Source of the DNA: Thalassococcus sp. S3
GTDB taxonomy: Bacteria; Pseudomonadota; Alphaproteobacteria; Rhodobacterales; Rhodobacteraceae
Length of the DNA: 64,000 nucleotides
Direction of reading: 5' to 3'
NCBI RefSeq assembly: GCF_004216475.1
Contig: NZ_CP022303.1
Coordinates: 1,674,001-1,738,000, forward strand
A program made the translations under genes and the position numbers. The notes below the pieces were generated by a model that worked only from the letters and a program-made list of their open reading frames with translations, made no database searches and was not told the origin of the DNA. Shown piece by piece: positions 38,201 through 47,863 of this stretch (the first letter of the stretch is position 1; every line of letters begins with the position of its first letter).

Positions 38201-39070
38201 ATGGCGGGCGTTGGATCTCGGATCAAGCGGATCGGATTTGTTGTCTTGGTCGCTGCCCTGACGGCTGGGTGTGGCGGCGGAGGCGGCGCATTGTTCGGCG
38301 GGCCGGCGGCGGACCGGACACAATCGCTCGAAGCGTTTACGCCTGAACAGATCTTTCAGCGTGGCGAATTCGAGTTGAGCCGCAACCGGACCGGCGACGC
38401 CGCATATTACTTTTCGGAAATCGAAAGGCTTTATCCCTATTCGACATGGGCGCGGCGGGCGCTGATCATGCAGGCGTTCGCCCACCATCAGGGGCAGGAT
38501 TACCCCGAAAGCCGTTCGGCGGCGCAACGGTTCATCGACTTTTATCCGACGGATGAGGATGCCGCCTATGCGCAGTATCTGCTTGCCCTCAGCTACTATG
38601 ATCAGATCGATGAGGTTGGGCGCGATCAGGGGCTGACCTTTCAGGCGCTGCAAGCCCTGCGCGCTGTGATCGAGCGGTATCCCGACAGCGAATATGCGAA
38701 TTCCGCGATCCTCAAATTTGACCTGGCGTTCGATCACCTCGCCGCCAAGGAGATGGAGATCGGGCGGTACTACCTGCGGCGCGATCATTTCACGGCGGCG
38801 ATCAACCGCTTCCGCGTGGTGGTCGAAGATTTTCAAACCACCAGCCATACGCCCGAGGCACTGCACCGATTGGTCGAATCCTATCTGTCCCTTGGCCTTG
38901 ATGCCGAGGCGCAGACGGCGGGCGCGATCCTGGGCTTCAACTATCAGGCAACCGATTGGTACGAGGACAGTTACCGTCTTTTGACAGGACGCGGTCTTGA
39001 GCCGCGGGTGCGGGGAAACAATTGGCTCAGCGCGATTTATCGCCAGATGATCAGGGGAGAGTGGCTGTAA
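38201..39070 (+). CDS. bamD: outer-membrane assembly lipoprotein BamD
   Basis: The 289-residue lipoprotein has a signal peptide ending in lipobox LTAGC, with acylated Cys at about 24 followed by a Gly-rich stretch, then TPR repeats: FQRGEFELSRNRTGDAAYYFSEIERLYP, AHHQGQDYPESRSAAQRFIDFYP, and the YYLRRDHFTAAINRFRVVVEDFQ block typical of BamD/ComL. BamD works with BamA to insert outer-membrane beta-barrel proteins. It is followed 37 bases later by recN; this gene pair is conserved in many alphaproteobacteria. Confidence 0.94.
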   Translation: MAGVGSRIKRIGFVVLVAALTAGCGGGGGALFGGPAADRTQSLEAFTPEQIFQRGEFELSRNRTGDAAYYFSEIERLYPYSTWARRALIMQAFAHHQGQDYPESRSAAQRFIDFYPTDEDAAYAQYLLALSYYDQIDEVGRDQGLTFQALQALRAVIERYPDSEYANSAILKFDLAFDHLAAKEMEIGRYYLRRDHFTAAINRFRVVVEDFQTTSHTPEALHRLVESYLSLGLDAEAQTAGAILGFNYQATDWYEDSYRLLTGRGLEPRVRGNNWLSAIYRQMIRGEWL

Positions 39071-39107
39071 CCTCGAACCGGGTTCAGCCACCGTCCAAGG
39101 TTTCGTG

Positions 39108-40781
39108 ATGCTGCGTGCACTCGACATCCGTGACATGCTTATCATCGACCGGCTGGACCTGACGTTTCAGCCGGGTCTCAACGTGCTGACTGGCGAAACG
39201 GGTGCAGGCAAATCCATCCTGCTCGATGCTTTGGGCTTCGTTCTGGGATGGCGCGGGCGGGCGGAACTGGTCCGTCAGGGGGCCGCACAAGGCGAGGTTG
39301 TGGCCGTTTTCGAGCTTCCTTCCCAACACGCGGCGCGTGATGTTCTGGCTGCGGCGGGCTTGCCGGACGGGGATGAGTTGATCTTGCGGCGTGTCAACAC
39401 CGCCGATGGGCGCAAGACAGCATGGATCAACGACCGTCGCGTGTCCGGAGATGTGCTGCGCAACCTCTCCGAAACCCTGGTCGAACTGCACGGACAGCAT
39501 GATGATCGGGGTCTTCTGAACCCGCGGGGGCATCTGGTCATCCTCGATGACTTCGCAGGGCTGGATGGGACCCGAAAAGAGGTGAGGGCGGCCTGGACGT
39601 CCTGGATGCAGTCGCGCAAAGCTCTGGATGCGGCACAGGATATGCTGGACGCCATGCGCTCGGAGGAGGAGTTCTTGCGCCATGCGGTCGCGGAACTGGA
39701 TGCGCTTGATCCAAAGCCCGGCGAAGAGGCGGAGCTTGATACGCTCCGGCGTCGCATGCAGAACGCGGAGCGGATCCGCGATGATGTGGGGCGGGCTCAC
39801 GCGCTCTTGGGACCAGAGGCAGCCGAGGGCGCGATTGGCGACGCAGTGCGCTGGCTGGAGGGCGTGGTGGACCGCGCCGCTGACGAGAACCTGCTGGAAG
39901 CACCGCTGGCCGCGCTGCATCGGGCGTTGATCGAGCTGGGCGAAGCCCAGAGCGGGGTGGAAAGCGCATTGACCGCGCTCGATTTCAACCCAGCGGAGCT
40001 TGAAACGACCGAGGAACGCCTGTTCGCGATACGGGCCTTGGCGCGAAAGCACGATGTCGCACCGGACGAATTGAGCGTCTTTGCAGACAGCCTGCGCGAG
40101 CGCCTTGCAAGCCTTGATGCGGGGGAGACGGATCTCTCCGACAAGCGCGCGGCGATGGAGCTGGCCCGTCAGGCTTATGAGGCCGAGGCCAAGGCCTTGT
40201 CAAAGGCCCGGTCCGCCGCGGCAGAGCGTCTGGACCGCGCGGTTACCGCGGAATTGGCACCGCTGAAAATGGAGCGGGCGGTGTTTCAGACCCAGATCGA
40301 CGCCGCGGAGCCGGGACCGGACGGGTGTGATGCCGCCGTCTTCACGGTCGCCACCAATCCCGGCGCGCCAGCCGGGCCGTTGAACAAAATCGCGTCCGGC
40401 GGGGAGCTTAGCCGTTTTCTGCTTGCGCTCAAAGTGTGTCTGAGCGGGGAAGGCCGCGGGGTCACGATGATCTTCGACGAGATTGATCGCGGCGTCGGGG
40501 GGGCTACGGCAGATGCGGTTGGACGGCGCCTCGCGGGGTTGGCTGTCAATGGGCAGGTGCTGGTCGTGACACACTCTCCGCAGGTTGCCGCATTGGGTGC
40601 GCATCACTGGCGTGTAGAAAAACGTGTCGAAGGCGGGACGACCTTGTCTCGTGTCGTGCCTCTGCCGGAGACGGACCGGGTGGACGAGATCGCCCGTATG
40701 ATTTCGGGCGACCGAGTGACCGATCAAGCCCGTGCAGCGGCACGATCTTTGCTCGACCAGGGCCAAGCGCCCGTTTTCTGA
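39108..40781 (+). CDS. recN: DNA repair protein RecN
   Basis: SMC-like ATPase (557 residues from the ATG at 39,108; a GTG one codon earlier is possible) used in double-strand break repair. It shows Walker A TGETGAGKSILLDAL (about 29-43), a long Ala/Glu/Arg-rich coiled-coil centre (about 155-365), the ABC signature SGGELSRFLLALK, Walker B MIFDEIDRGVGG and VVTHSPQVAALG. No lexA-type box was identified by eye upstream. A cluster of hairpins follows immediately. Confidence 0.95.
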   Translation: MLRALDIRDMLIIDRLDLTFQPGLNVLTGETGAGKSILLDALGFVLGWRGRAELVRQGAAQGEVVAVFELPSQHAARDVLAAAGLPDGDELILRRVNTADGRKTAWINDRRVSGDVLRNLSETLVELHGQHDDRGLLNPRGHLVILDDFAGLDGTRKEVRAAWTSWMQSRKALDAAQDMLDAMRSEEEFLRHAVAELDALDPKPGEEAELDTLRRRMQNAERIRDDVGRAHALLGPEAAEGAIGDAVRWLEGVVDRAADENLLEAPLAALHRALIELGEAQSGVESALTALDFNPAELETTEERLFAIRALARKHDVAPDELSVFADSLRERLASLDAGETDLSDKRAAMELARQAYEAEAKALSKARSAAAERLDRAVTAELAPLKMERAVFQTQIDAAEPGPDGCDAAVFTVATNPGAPAGPLNKIASGGELSRFLLALKVCLSGEGRGVTMIFDEIDRGVGGATADAVGRRLAGLAVNGQVLVVTHSPQVAALGAHHWRVEKRVEGGTTLSRVVPLPETDRVDEIARMISGDRVTDQARAAARSLLDQGQAPVF

Positions 40782-40791
40782 CACAGAAAAC

Positions 40792-40931
40792 AGCCTGGAA
40801 AATCAAGATTTTCCAGGCTCGGAATTTGTCTCAAATTCCGGCAGCCCCATCACTTCTCGCGCTGTATTGTGTCCCAGGGGTTCCCCTGTTTCCATCTCTG
40901 GCCTAAACACGGAAAATGTAACCATTTTCCG
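40792..40931. repeat. four consecutive hairpins between recN and the CLC gene
   Basis: Within 140 bases there are four inverted repeats: a 13-bp perfect stem at 40,792-40,819 (2-base loop), an 8-bp perfect stem at 40,820-40,840, a 6-bp CAGGGG/CCCCTG stem at 40,875-40,888, and a 9-bp stem CGGAAAATG/CATTTTCCG at 40,910-40,931. None is followed by a T tract. The last ends 8 bases before the next ATG, so an effect on translation is possible. The first may limit read-through from recN. Confidence 0.75.
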
Positions 40932-40939
40932 GGCCCTCC

Positions 40940-42628
40940 ATGTTGACGCCCCCGCGCTCGATCCTGTCGGAGCAACTGCACCAGGCGGTGACTGCCTGCA
41001 AAGACGGCTGGCATGTCCTGCGCCATCGCGGGCCAAGTCAGGTTCAGTTCTGGTTCATCGCTCTGGCCATCGGAATCGCGGCCGGTTTTGCCGCCTTGCT
41101 GTTCCGCAAGGGGATCGAAATGCTGCAATCGGCGCTTTACGGAACGCCGGATATTCAGCACATTCACTCCTTTGCCGAACAGCTGCCTTGGTATGTCCTG
41201 TTGATCATTCCGATATGTGGCGGTCTTGTCGTCGGTCTGATCCTGCATTGGTTTACGCCCGATGCGCGCGTACGCTCTGTCGCCGACGTGATCGAAGGGG
41301 CCGCGTTGCAGGATGGGCGGGTGGAAACGAAAGCGGGCCTTGCATCGGCCTTTGCCTCGCTGATCACGCTCAGCTCCGGCGGCTCTTCCGGGCGGGAGGG
41401 GCCTGTCGTTCATATCGCGGGTGTCCTTTCAACCTGGGTGAGCAACTGGATCAAGGCTGACGGGATCACCGGCCGCGACCTGCTTGGGTGCGCGGTCGCG
41501 GCCGCGGTATCGGCCAGTTTCAACGCGCCCATCGCCGGCGCTCTCTTCGCGCTCGAGGTGGTCTTGCGCCATTTCGCCGTGCATGCCTTCGCGCCCATCG
41601 TCATTGCCTCTGCGGCGGGCACCGTGATCAACCGGCTGGAATTCGGAGATGTGACGGAGTTCACTCTGGCCCAGCCGGGCGCTCTGCAATTCTATGTCGA
41701 ACTGCCGGCCTTTCTTATTCTTGGATTGCTCTGCGGAGTGATCGCGGTGGCGCTGATGAAAGCGATCTTTTTTGCCGAAGACATCGCCAACCATATCCAG
41801 ACCCGAAGCGGCATTCCACGCTGGTTGCGCCCGACCGCTGCGGGGGCTCTTTTGGGCGCCATCGCCATTTTCTATCCGCATATCATCGGCGTCGGGTATG
41901 AGACGACGTCGCTGGCGCTGACCGGTCAATTGGCGCTTCATGAAGCCGTGGTCTTCGCCATCCTCAAAACCATCGCCGTGGCGATCACGATTGCCGGCCG
42001 GATGGGGGGCGGGGTCTTCTCGCCCTCACTCATGGTGGGTGCACTCTCCGGGCTGGGATTTGGACTGATCGCCACTGGCATTTTCCCGGATGTTTCAGGA
42101 TCCTACACTCTCTATGCTCTGGCCGGAATGGGGGCGGTTGCCGCCGCTGTGCTTGGCGCGCCCATTTCCACGACGCTGATCGTTTTCGAACTGACCGGCG
42201 ACTGGCAGACAGGTCTTGCCGTGATGGTGTCGGTCTCGCTTTCGACGGCATTGGCCTCGCGGTTGGTCGATCGGTCCTTTTTCCTCACGCAGCTTGAGCG
42301 GCGCGGCATTCATCTCGCGGCGGGTCCGCAGGCCTATCTGCTGGCCATGTTCCGGGTCGCTTCCGTGATGCGACCTCCGGACGATGCCCGTGCCGCGCCC
42401 GTCACGGAGTGCTGGGATATGATCGCCGAAGGCATCTATGTCGATGTCAACGCCACGCTGGAGGCTGCCATGCCGGTGTTCGACAGGGCCGGCATCCCCT
42501 TCATCCCGGTTGTTTCCCTCAGTGGGGAAAACGCCGCCCCCGAGTTGCAGGGCGCCTTGTTCCACGTCGACGCGCTAAAAGCCTATAACCGGGCGCTTGC
42601 GGCAACAGCGGCAGAGGAACATTCCTGA
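40940..42628 (+). CDS. CLC-family chloride channel / H+/Cl- antiporter
   Basis: The 562-residue membrane protein has the CLC fold: about 35-70 first helices, GGSSGREGPVVHIAG with the gating Glu, ASFNAPIAGALFALEVV, GRMGGGVFSPSLMVGA and APISTTLIVFELTG. The first CLC ion-binding motif GSGIPE is absent; the matching segment reads RVRSVADVIEGA, so the selectivity-filter Ser is not conserved. About 100 residues follow the membrane part and look like a degenerate CBS region. There is no good ribosome site before ATG 40,940, and a hairpin ends 8 bases upstream. Confidence 0.88.
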   Translation: MLTPPRSILSEQLHQAVTACKDGWHVLRHRGPSQVQFWFIALAIGIAAGFAALLFRKGIEMLQSALYGTPDIQHIHSFAEQLPWYVLLIIPICGGLVVGLILHWFTPDARVRSVADVIEGAALQDGRVETKAGLASAFASLITLSSGGSSGREGPVVHIAGVLSTWVSNWIKADGITGRDLLGCAVAAAVSASFNAPIAGALFALEVVLRHFAVHAFAPIVIASAAGTVINRLEFGDVTEFTLAQPGALQFYVELPAFLILGLLCGVIAVALMKAIFFAEDIANHIQTRSGIPRWLRPTAAGALLGAIAIFYPHIIGVGYETTSLALTGQLALHEAVVFAILKTIAVAITIAGRMGGGVFSPSLMVGALSGLGFGLIATGIFPDVSGSYTLYALAGMGAVAAAVLGAPISTTLIVFELTGDWQTGLAVMVSVSLSTALASRLVDRSFFLTQLERRGIHLAAGPQAYLLAMFRVASVMRPPDDARAAPVTECWDMIAEGIYVDVNATLEAAMPVFDRAGIPFIPVVSLSGENAAPELQGALFHVDALKAYNRALAATAAEEHS

Positions 42629-42780
42629 TCCGCCATTGATCGCGTGATCGGATGTAATGGGCCGTCCCGTCCCTGAGTGTTGACGTAGCGGATACAATGC
42701 CTTTGAAAAACCACATTTTTCTTTACCAGGTTAAGATTTTTTCTTTATTTTGAACCCACTGCTTCTGGGGGAATAGGTAA

Positions 42781-44223
42781 ATGTGGCCTTTTTTATTGGT
42801 AACTCTCGGCGCTTTGGCTTTTATCGGCCTGGTTGACGATGATGATGACGACACGCAAACGCCTGAAGAGCCGGATCCGACGCCGCGTGGCACGGATGGC
42901 GATGACATTTTGAACGGAACGTCCATTGGCGACCTGCTTTTGGGGCGCGACGGTGACGATGAGCTTAACGGCTTCAACGGTCCCGACACGCTCACCGGTG
43001 GACAGGGCGATGACACGATCAACGGTGGCGCGGGCACGGATGAGCTGCGCGGCTGGGGTGGAAACGATGTCCTGAACGGCGGTCTCAACCGCGACTTCAT
43101 GGATGGCGGCTTTGGCGACGACACGCTGGATGGCGGACGCGGCGAAGACATCCTGCGGGGCAATAACGGCGATGACGTCTTGATGGGTGATGCCGGTGAC
43201 GATACCGCCAACGGTGGCACCGGCGACGATATGGTGTCGGGCGACGCGGGCGACGACTCGCTTGCCGGTGGGATCGGTGCAGACACCATCATGGGTGGCA
43301 GCGGCGCCGATACGGCTTTTGGCGGTTCCGGCGATGACAGCATCTTGGGCGGCACGCAGGACGATAATATCCAGGGGGATGAAGGCGACGACACCCTCTC
43401 GGGCGGTGCTGATGACGATACGGTCGCAGGTGGCGACGGTCTGGATCTTGTGAGCGGAGGCGCCGGAGACGATGCACTGTTCGGAGGTGACGGCAACGAC
43501 TCGCTCGCGGGCGGGCTTGGCGACGACACCTTGGCTGGCGGCGATGATGACGACAGCATGAACGGCAATGACGGAGATGACAGCCTCCTGGGTGAGGATG
43601 GCAACGACACGCTGGACGGCGGCGAAGGAGACGACACCATCAATGCCGGGCAGGGTGACGATGTCGTCACCGACCGGTCCGGCGGAGACTCGATTGTCGG
43701 CGGCGCTGGCAATGACACGATCACGCATGATGGTGGCGACGGCGAAATCGGCGGCGGGCTGGGAGATGACGTGCTCCGCTCCGAAGGATCGGAATTCTCC
43801 GACACCCTGTTCGGTGGCGAAGGTAACGATACGCTCTTCGGCAATGCAGGCGCGGATGACTTTGCCGCGGATGTGCTGCGTGGTGGGAACGGCGATGATG
43901 TCCTGACCGGAAACATCAACGATACGCTCACTGGCGGTTCGGGCGCGGACCTCTTCAACGTCCTTGATGATGAGCGCGCCGATGGTGGCGTTGTCGTCGC
44001 CGATCTGCAGGTCAGCGCGACCGATGGTGACATGGTCATGCTGATGAGCTCAGGCGGAACACCGATCCCCGCTGACGATCTGGACGGGATCACCATCGTG
44101 TCCGACGGTGAGGGCGGAAGCTCTGTCCGGAATGACCTTGGCGAAGAGATCGTGCAGCTTCAGGGCGTGCCGCCGGAAGCGCTGGCAGATCGTTCAGTCT
44201 GGCTGGCAAACCTGGCGCTTTAG
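42781..44223 (+). CDS. membrane-anchored RTX calcium-binding repeat protein
   Basis: The 480-residue protein starts with a single hydrophobic segment (residues 2-17) followed by six Asp residues and a Pro/Glu-rich stretch, then about two dozen GGxGxDxLx nonapeptides (about 38-385) that bind Ca2+ and fold as a parallel beta-roll. A non-repeat C-terminal domain of about 90 residues (LFNVLDDERADGG to the end) follows. RTX proteins are usually exported by type I secretion; here the N-terminal helix suggests membrane anchoring or a signal, which is unresolved. GGGGGA precedes the ATG. Upstream DNA (42,700-42,780) is AT-rich. Confidence 0.85.
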   Translation: MWPFLLVTLGALAFIGLVDDDDDDTQTPEEPDPTPRGTDGDDILNGTSIGDLLLGRDGDDELNGFNGPDTLTGGQGDDTINGGAGTDELRGWGGNDVLNGGLNRDFMDGGFGDDTLDGGRGEDILRGNNGDDVLMGDAGDDTANGGTGDDMVSGDAGDDSLAGGIGADTIMGGSGADTAFGGSGDDSILGGTQDDNIQGDEGDDTLSGGADDDTVAGGDGLDLVSGGAGDDALFGGDGNDSLAGGLGDDTLAGGDDDDSMNGNDGDDSLLGEDGNDTLDGGEGDDTINAGQGDDVVTDRSGGDSIVGGAGNDTITHDGGDGEIGGGLGDDVLRSEGSEFSDTLFGGEGNDTLFGNAGADDFAADVLRGGNGDDVLTGNINDTLTGGSGADLFNVLDDERADGGVVVADLQVSATDGDMVMLMSSGGTPIPADDLDGITIVSDGEGGSSVRNDLGEEIVQLQGVPPEALADRSVWLANLAL

Positions 44224-44230
44224 TGAGTTG

Positions 44231-44258
44231 AGGCATCCCGACAACTGCCGGGATGCCT
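44231..44258. terminator. hairpin between convergent RTX and DUF427 genes
   Basis: A 10-bp perfect stem AGGCATCCCG/CGGGATGCCT with an 8-base loop starts 8 bases after the RTX stop and ends 5 bases before the convergent DUF427 stop. There is no T tract on either side, but the position fits a two-way terminator. Confidence 0.55.
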
Positions 44259-44262
44259 TGCC

Positions 44263-44607
44263 CTAAACCTGTTCGACTTTCACGTCATCACCGACATAGA
44301 ACGCCAGGTGGTCCTTGATCTCGGCCACAGCTTCGAAGGGTGCTTCATAGGTCCAGACAGCATTTTCGAACACGCTCGACCGGTTCACAATGGAAAAGTA
44401 ACTGGCATCGCCTTTATGGGGGCAATGGGTCGTCTTGTCTGTGCGATCCAGCATCGCCATCGCGATATCCGCGCGGGGGAAGTAGATCACCGGCGGATAG
44501 TCCCCCTCGCTCAGTTCCAGCGCATTGACGCTTTCACCGAGCACCGCACCTCCTGACCGGACGGTCCACTTGCCCGGTGCTTTGCGAATTCTGATATGGT
44601 CTGCCAT
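44263..44607 (-). CDS. DUF427 domain protein
   Basis: The 114-residue single-domain protein shows the DUF427 pattern: WTVRSGGAVLGES at the start, PPVIYFPRADI, TDKTTHCPHKGDASYF, NAVWTYEAPFEAVAEIKDHLAFY. The biochemical function is unknown. The ATG at 44,607 lies downstream of a GAGGATTGAGGG purine stretch. It is on the same strand as cobT but downstream of it by 225 bases. Confidence 0.88.
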   Translation of the reverse strand: MADHIRIRKAPGKWTVRSGGAVLGESVNALELSEGDYPPVIYFPRADIAMAMLDRTDKTTHCPHKGDASYFSIVNRSSVFENAVWTYEAPFEAVAEIKDHLAFYVGDDVKVEQV

Positions 44608-44831
44608 CCCTCAATCCTCCCCAGATCTTGTGGTGAACTCCTGGTTCATCACCGCTTTTTGTAACATGAACGTGTCATCGCGGGTCCGAAGCGGCATCCA
44701 AGCACATCTGCGCGGCATTGCCCAGCCTTACACCGGGCTTATCTCGACAGCCTGGTCCGATGTCTGCGTGGATCACGCACCGGAAAACCTTGAAAACGGG
44801 GCAAGCAGGCCTCGGCCCCAAGAGCCGCCCG

Positions 44832-46709
44832 TTAGCCCGCTTTCTTGATCCCCATGACACGGGCCCGGGCCCGAGGGTCGCTGTCAAAGAGCGCGGCAAG
44901 CTGTTCGGTCATCGCACCTGCAAGCTGCTCGACATCGGTGATCGTCACCGCCCGGTCGTAATAGCGTGTCACGTCGTGACCGATACCGATTGCCAGCAAT
45001 TCGACAATTTTCTTGCGTTCAACCATCGCGATCACATCGCGCAGATGCTTCTCTAGATAATTGGCCGGGTTCACGGACAGCGTTGAATCGTCCACCGGCG
45101 CGCCGTCGGAAATCACCATCAGGATCTTCCGCGCTTCATGGCGTACCTGCATCCTGCGGTGGGCCCATTCCAGGGCCTCTCCGTCGATGTTTTCCTTCAG
45201 CAGGCCTTCTTTCATCATCAGGCCCAGATTGGGCCGTGTCCGACGCCAGGGGGCATCGGCGGACTTGTAGATGATGTGCCGCAGGTCGTTCAGTCGGCCC
45301 GGCTGCTGCGGGCGTCCGTCACCCAGCCAGACCTCCCGTGCCTGTCCGCCTTTCCAGGCCCGTGTGGTAAAGCCCAGGATCTCGACCTTCACGTTGCACC
45401 GCTCCAGCGTGCGGGCCAGAACGTCAGCGCAGATCGCGGCGATCGAGATGGGGCGCCCCCGCATCGATCCGGAATTGTCCAAAAGCAGCGTCACGACCGT
45501 GTCCCGAAACTCGGTGTCTTTCTCGACTTTGAAACTCAATGGCGTAGTGGGGTTGGCCACGACCCGGGCCAGACGCCCGGCATCCAGAATGCCTTCCTCC
45601 CGATCGAATTCCCAGGACCGGTTCTGCTGGGCCTGCAAACGCCTCTGAAGCTTGTTGGCAAGCCGTGAAACGGCCCCCTTCAAGGGTTCAAGCTGCTGGT
45701 CGAGATAGGCGCGCAGGCGTTCAAGCTCCACCGGGTCGGCCAGATCCTCGGCTGCAATTTCTTCGTCGTGATCCCCTAGATAGACCTTATAGTCGGGATC
45801 GGCCTCGCTCGCCGGTTGCGGGGTAGGGGGGTCCAGAGGCGCTTCGCCCTCTGGCATTTCCGCCTCTTCGCCCATCTCCTGATCGGCCATGTCATCCATG
45901 CTGACCTGGGCCTGGCTGGCATCCTGCTGCTCTTCCTGGCTTTGCTCGGGGCTGGCCTCCGCCTCCTGATCCTCCTGGTCTTCCTGACCGGTGCTGTCTG
46001 GTTCCTGCTGGTCTTCGTTGCTGTCCTGCGCGTCCTCTTCCTGCTCGTCATCCAGCTGGTCGGGATCGTCGCCCAGCTGATCGCCATAGCCGAGATCGGT
46101 GATCACCTGTCGCGCGAACTTTGCAAAGGCCGTCTGATCGTTCAGGATATCGTCGAGGTTTTCCAGCGTGCCGCCGGCCTGCTCCTCGATAAAGCCGCGC
46201 CACAGCTCCATCACGTTCTGCGCACCTGCTGGCAGATCACGTCCGGTGGCCAGATGACGGATCAGATAGCCGGCCGCCGTGGCAAGTGGGGCTTCTGCCG
46301 GCTCTTTACACTGGTCATAGCCCTTGCGCAGGGCTTCATGACCGATCTTGGCGTCGATGTTGCCAGCCGTGCCCGGCATGTCCCGCGCGCCCATTGCCTC
46401 GCACCGCGCGGTTTCCATCGCCTCATAGAGGTCACGGGCCATATCGCCTTGTGGGACATATCGCGCATGGGTGGTGCCATCATGATACTTCCGATGAAGC
46501 GCCAAAGCATCCGCGGTGCCACGAGCCAGCATCACCTCGTCCCGCGTCATGCGCCGGCTCACCTGTGGCAGACGCATCGCGTCGCCGCTCAGCCCAGAGG
46601 GATCGACGCTGTAACTGACCGTCAATTCCGGGTCGTCGGCCATGACTTTTGTGGCCTCGGCCAAGGCCTTCTTGAACGGATCTGCGGGATTGTCGGACGG
46701 TTTGTTCAT
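44832..46709 (-). CDS. cobT: cobaltochelatase subunit CobT
   Basis: The 625-residue subunit of the aerobic CobNST chelatase inserts cobalt into hydrogenobyrinic acid a,c-diamide. The N-terminal region is followed by a highly acidic linker (about 205-300, runs of E, D, Q) and a C-terminal von Willebrand A domain with [16 protein letters not shown] and [14 protein letters not shown]. This is the normal CobT layout. It lies 3' of two small secreted proteins and cobS on the same strand. Confidence 0.95.
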   Translation of the reverse strand: MNKPSDNPADPFKKALAEATKVMADDPELTVSYSVDPSGLSGDAMRLPQVSRRMTRDEVMLARGTADALALHRKYHDGTTHARYVPQGDMARDLYEAMETARCEAMGARDMPGTAGNIDAKIGHEALRKGYDQCKEPAEAPLATAAGYLIRHLATGRDLPAGAQNVMELWRGFIEEQAGGTLENLDDILNDQTAFAKFARQVITDLGYGDQLGDDPDQLDDEQEEDAQDSNEDQQEPDSTGQEDQEDQEAEASPEQSQEEQQDASQAQVSMDDMADQEMGEEAEMPEGEAPLDPPTPQPASEADPDYKVYLGDHDEEIAAEDLADPVELERLRAYLDQQLEPLKGAVSRLANKLQRRLQAQQNRSWEFDREEGILDAGRLARVVANPTTPLSFKVEKDTEFRDTVVTLLLDNSGSMRGRPISIAAICADVLARTLERCNVKVEILGFTTRAWKGGQAREVWLGDGRPQQPGRLNDLRHIIYKSADAPWRRTRPNLGLMMKEGLLKENIDGEALEWAHRRMQVRHEARKILMVISDGAPVDDSTLSVNPANYLEKHLRDVIAMVERKKIVELLAIGIGHDVTRYYDRAVTITDVEQLAGAMTEQLAALFDSDPRARARVMGIKKAG

Positions 46710-46790
46710 GCCTCTGATAAATCAGGCGGGGCAGGGGAAAAGCAAGGGGCAATGGCTGCTTTTCGCGCGGGGAGTGCGCATCGGTGCGAC

Positions 46791-47189
46791 TTAGTCAGCC
46801 CCCAGGACCAGCGCCCGGCATCCCCGCACCCGTTCTGCCATTTGTGCGCTTGCCCGCATGGCCGTGGTGCGATCAAAGCTGAGATAGGCTTGGGTCCAAA
46901 GCACTGTCACCTCGGCCCATGCCTCGTTGCGCCAGAACCGTGTGTCCTTTTCCTGGATCCCGTCGGCCATCGCGTCGGGACGGACAGCCTCGGCAAGCTC
47001 TTCGAAGATCCGTGCCAACGCGCCACTCAGAGAGGCTTGTGCATCACGCGCTTTGCTTTGGTGCAAGGCCAGGGCCGACATATGCCCTGAGCAGACCGCG
47101 AAGGTTTGCGCGCGACTGTAGCTTTGCGTGGGTAAGGCCCAGGCCTGTCCTGCCAGAAGCAAAGCGATGAGACTGCCGACTATCCTCAT
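46791..47189 (-). CDS. small secreted protein, paralogue A
   Basis: The 132-residue protein has a signal peptide (residues 1-19, cleavage after AWA) and a helical mature part with one Cys in QTFAVCSGHMSAL and one in ERVRGC near the C-terminus. It resembles the protein encoded at 47,409-47,801 in the FAxCxGxxSA motif, the two-Cys spacing and the C-terminal AERxRxC. No known family was recognised. It starts 81 bases upstream of cobT. A periplasmic location is inferred. Confidence 0.75.
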   Translation of the reverse strand: MRIVGSLIALLLAGQAWALPTQSYSRAQTFAVCSGHMSALALHQSKARDAQASLSGALARIFEELAEAVRPDAMADGIQEKDTRFWRNEAWAEVTVLWTQAYLSFDRTTAMRASAQMAERVRGCRALVLGAD

Positions 47190-47408
47190 GTAACAATTTA
47201 ATGACGCGCGCCTTCTTCAAGTCCATGAATTCTGCCGGTCCTGTAAAGATATTCAGGCGTTTGCCGCTTTCTTTGGCGGACAGTTGTGCGGAGCGCGGCA
47301 CTGGCCCCAAAGTCATGGCGCATGCGCGTCCCTTTTCCGGCCTCGTTGCCTACGCGTCCGCCAGGCCCCCCCGTGTATCCTTGCCCGAGCAGCGAAAGGG
47401 CCCTTGCT

Positions 47409-47801
47409 TCAGCTGAGCAGAAAACCGGTACATTCCGCGCGACGCTGTTCCGCCAGCCGGGCCGCGTGCCGTGCATCGACTGGGTCGGAATTAAAGGTGG
47501 CCCGAGACAAAAGCGCTGCCTGTGCAATCTTTGCATCAATCCGCCAACGCAGGATTTCCCGCCCGCGATCAAGAGGCATGGATGCTTCAAGAAGCGCGAT
47601 AAGGGCGGCGCGCTCTCTCTGTGTCCGTTCAGAGGCGGCCCCGTCGAACATCCATTGATGCTCCATCACAGCGGAAAGCCGTCCGGCACATATCGCAAAA
47701 ACCTGCGTCTGCTCCTGTGCCGGAAGGGGATGTGAAACACCCTCGTCCGTCAGGCTAAACAAAACGAACATCGCTACTAGAATTGTTTTCATACTGCTCA
47801 T
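47409..47801 (-). CDS. small secreted protein, paralogue B
   Basis: 130 residues from the ATG at 47,801; an ATG at 47,792 (MKTILVAMF) gives a more typical signal peptide and may be the true start. The mature part carries QVFAICAGRLSAVMEHQ and a C-terminal EQRRAEC, matching paralogue A. A 17-base palindrome (47,795-47,811) overlaps the first ATG. The gene lies between cobS and paralogue A with spacers of about 250 and 220 bases. The function is unknown. Confidence 0.72.
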   Translation of the reverse strand: MSSMKTILVAMFVLFSLTDEGVSHPLPAQEQTQVFAICAGRLSAVMEHQWMFDGAASERTQRERAALIALLEASMPLDRGREILRWRIDAKIAQAALLSRATFNSDPVDARHAARLAEQRRAECTGFLLS

Positions 47802-47863
47802 ATTATGAGCATGATGGTTAAATATGCGCTTATCAAGCGCGCATTATGAAAACGTCAGGGCTG

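Noticed and set aside
42723..44096. A 457-codon Ser/Pro-rich open frame on the minus strand
   Set aside because: It is the complement of the RTX repeats; the repetitive Gly-Asp codons produce a Ser/Pro pattern on the other strand.
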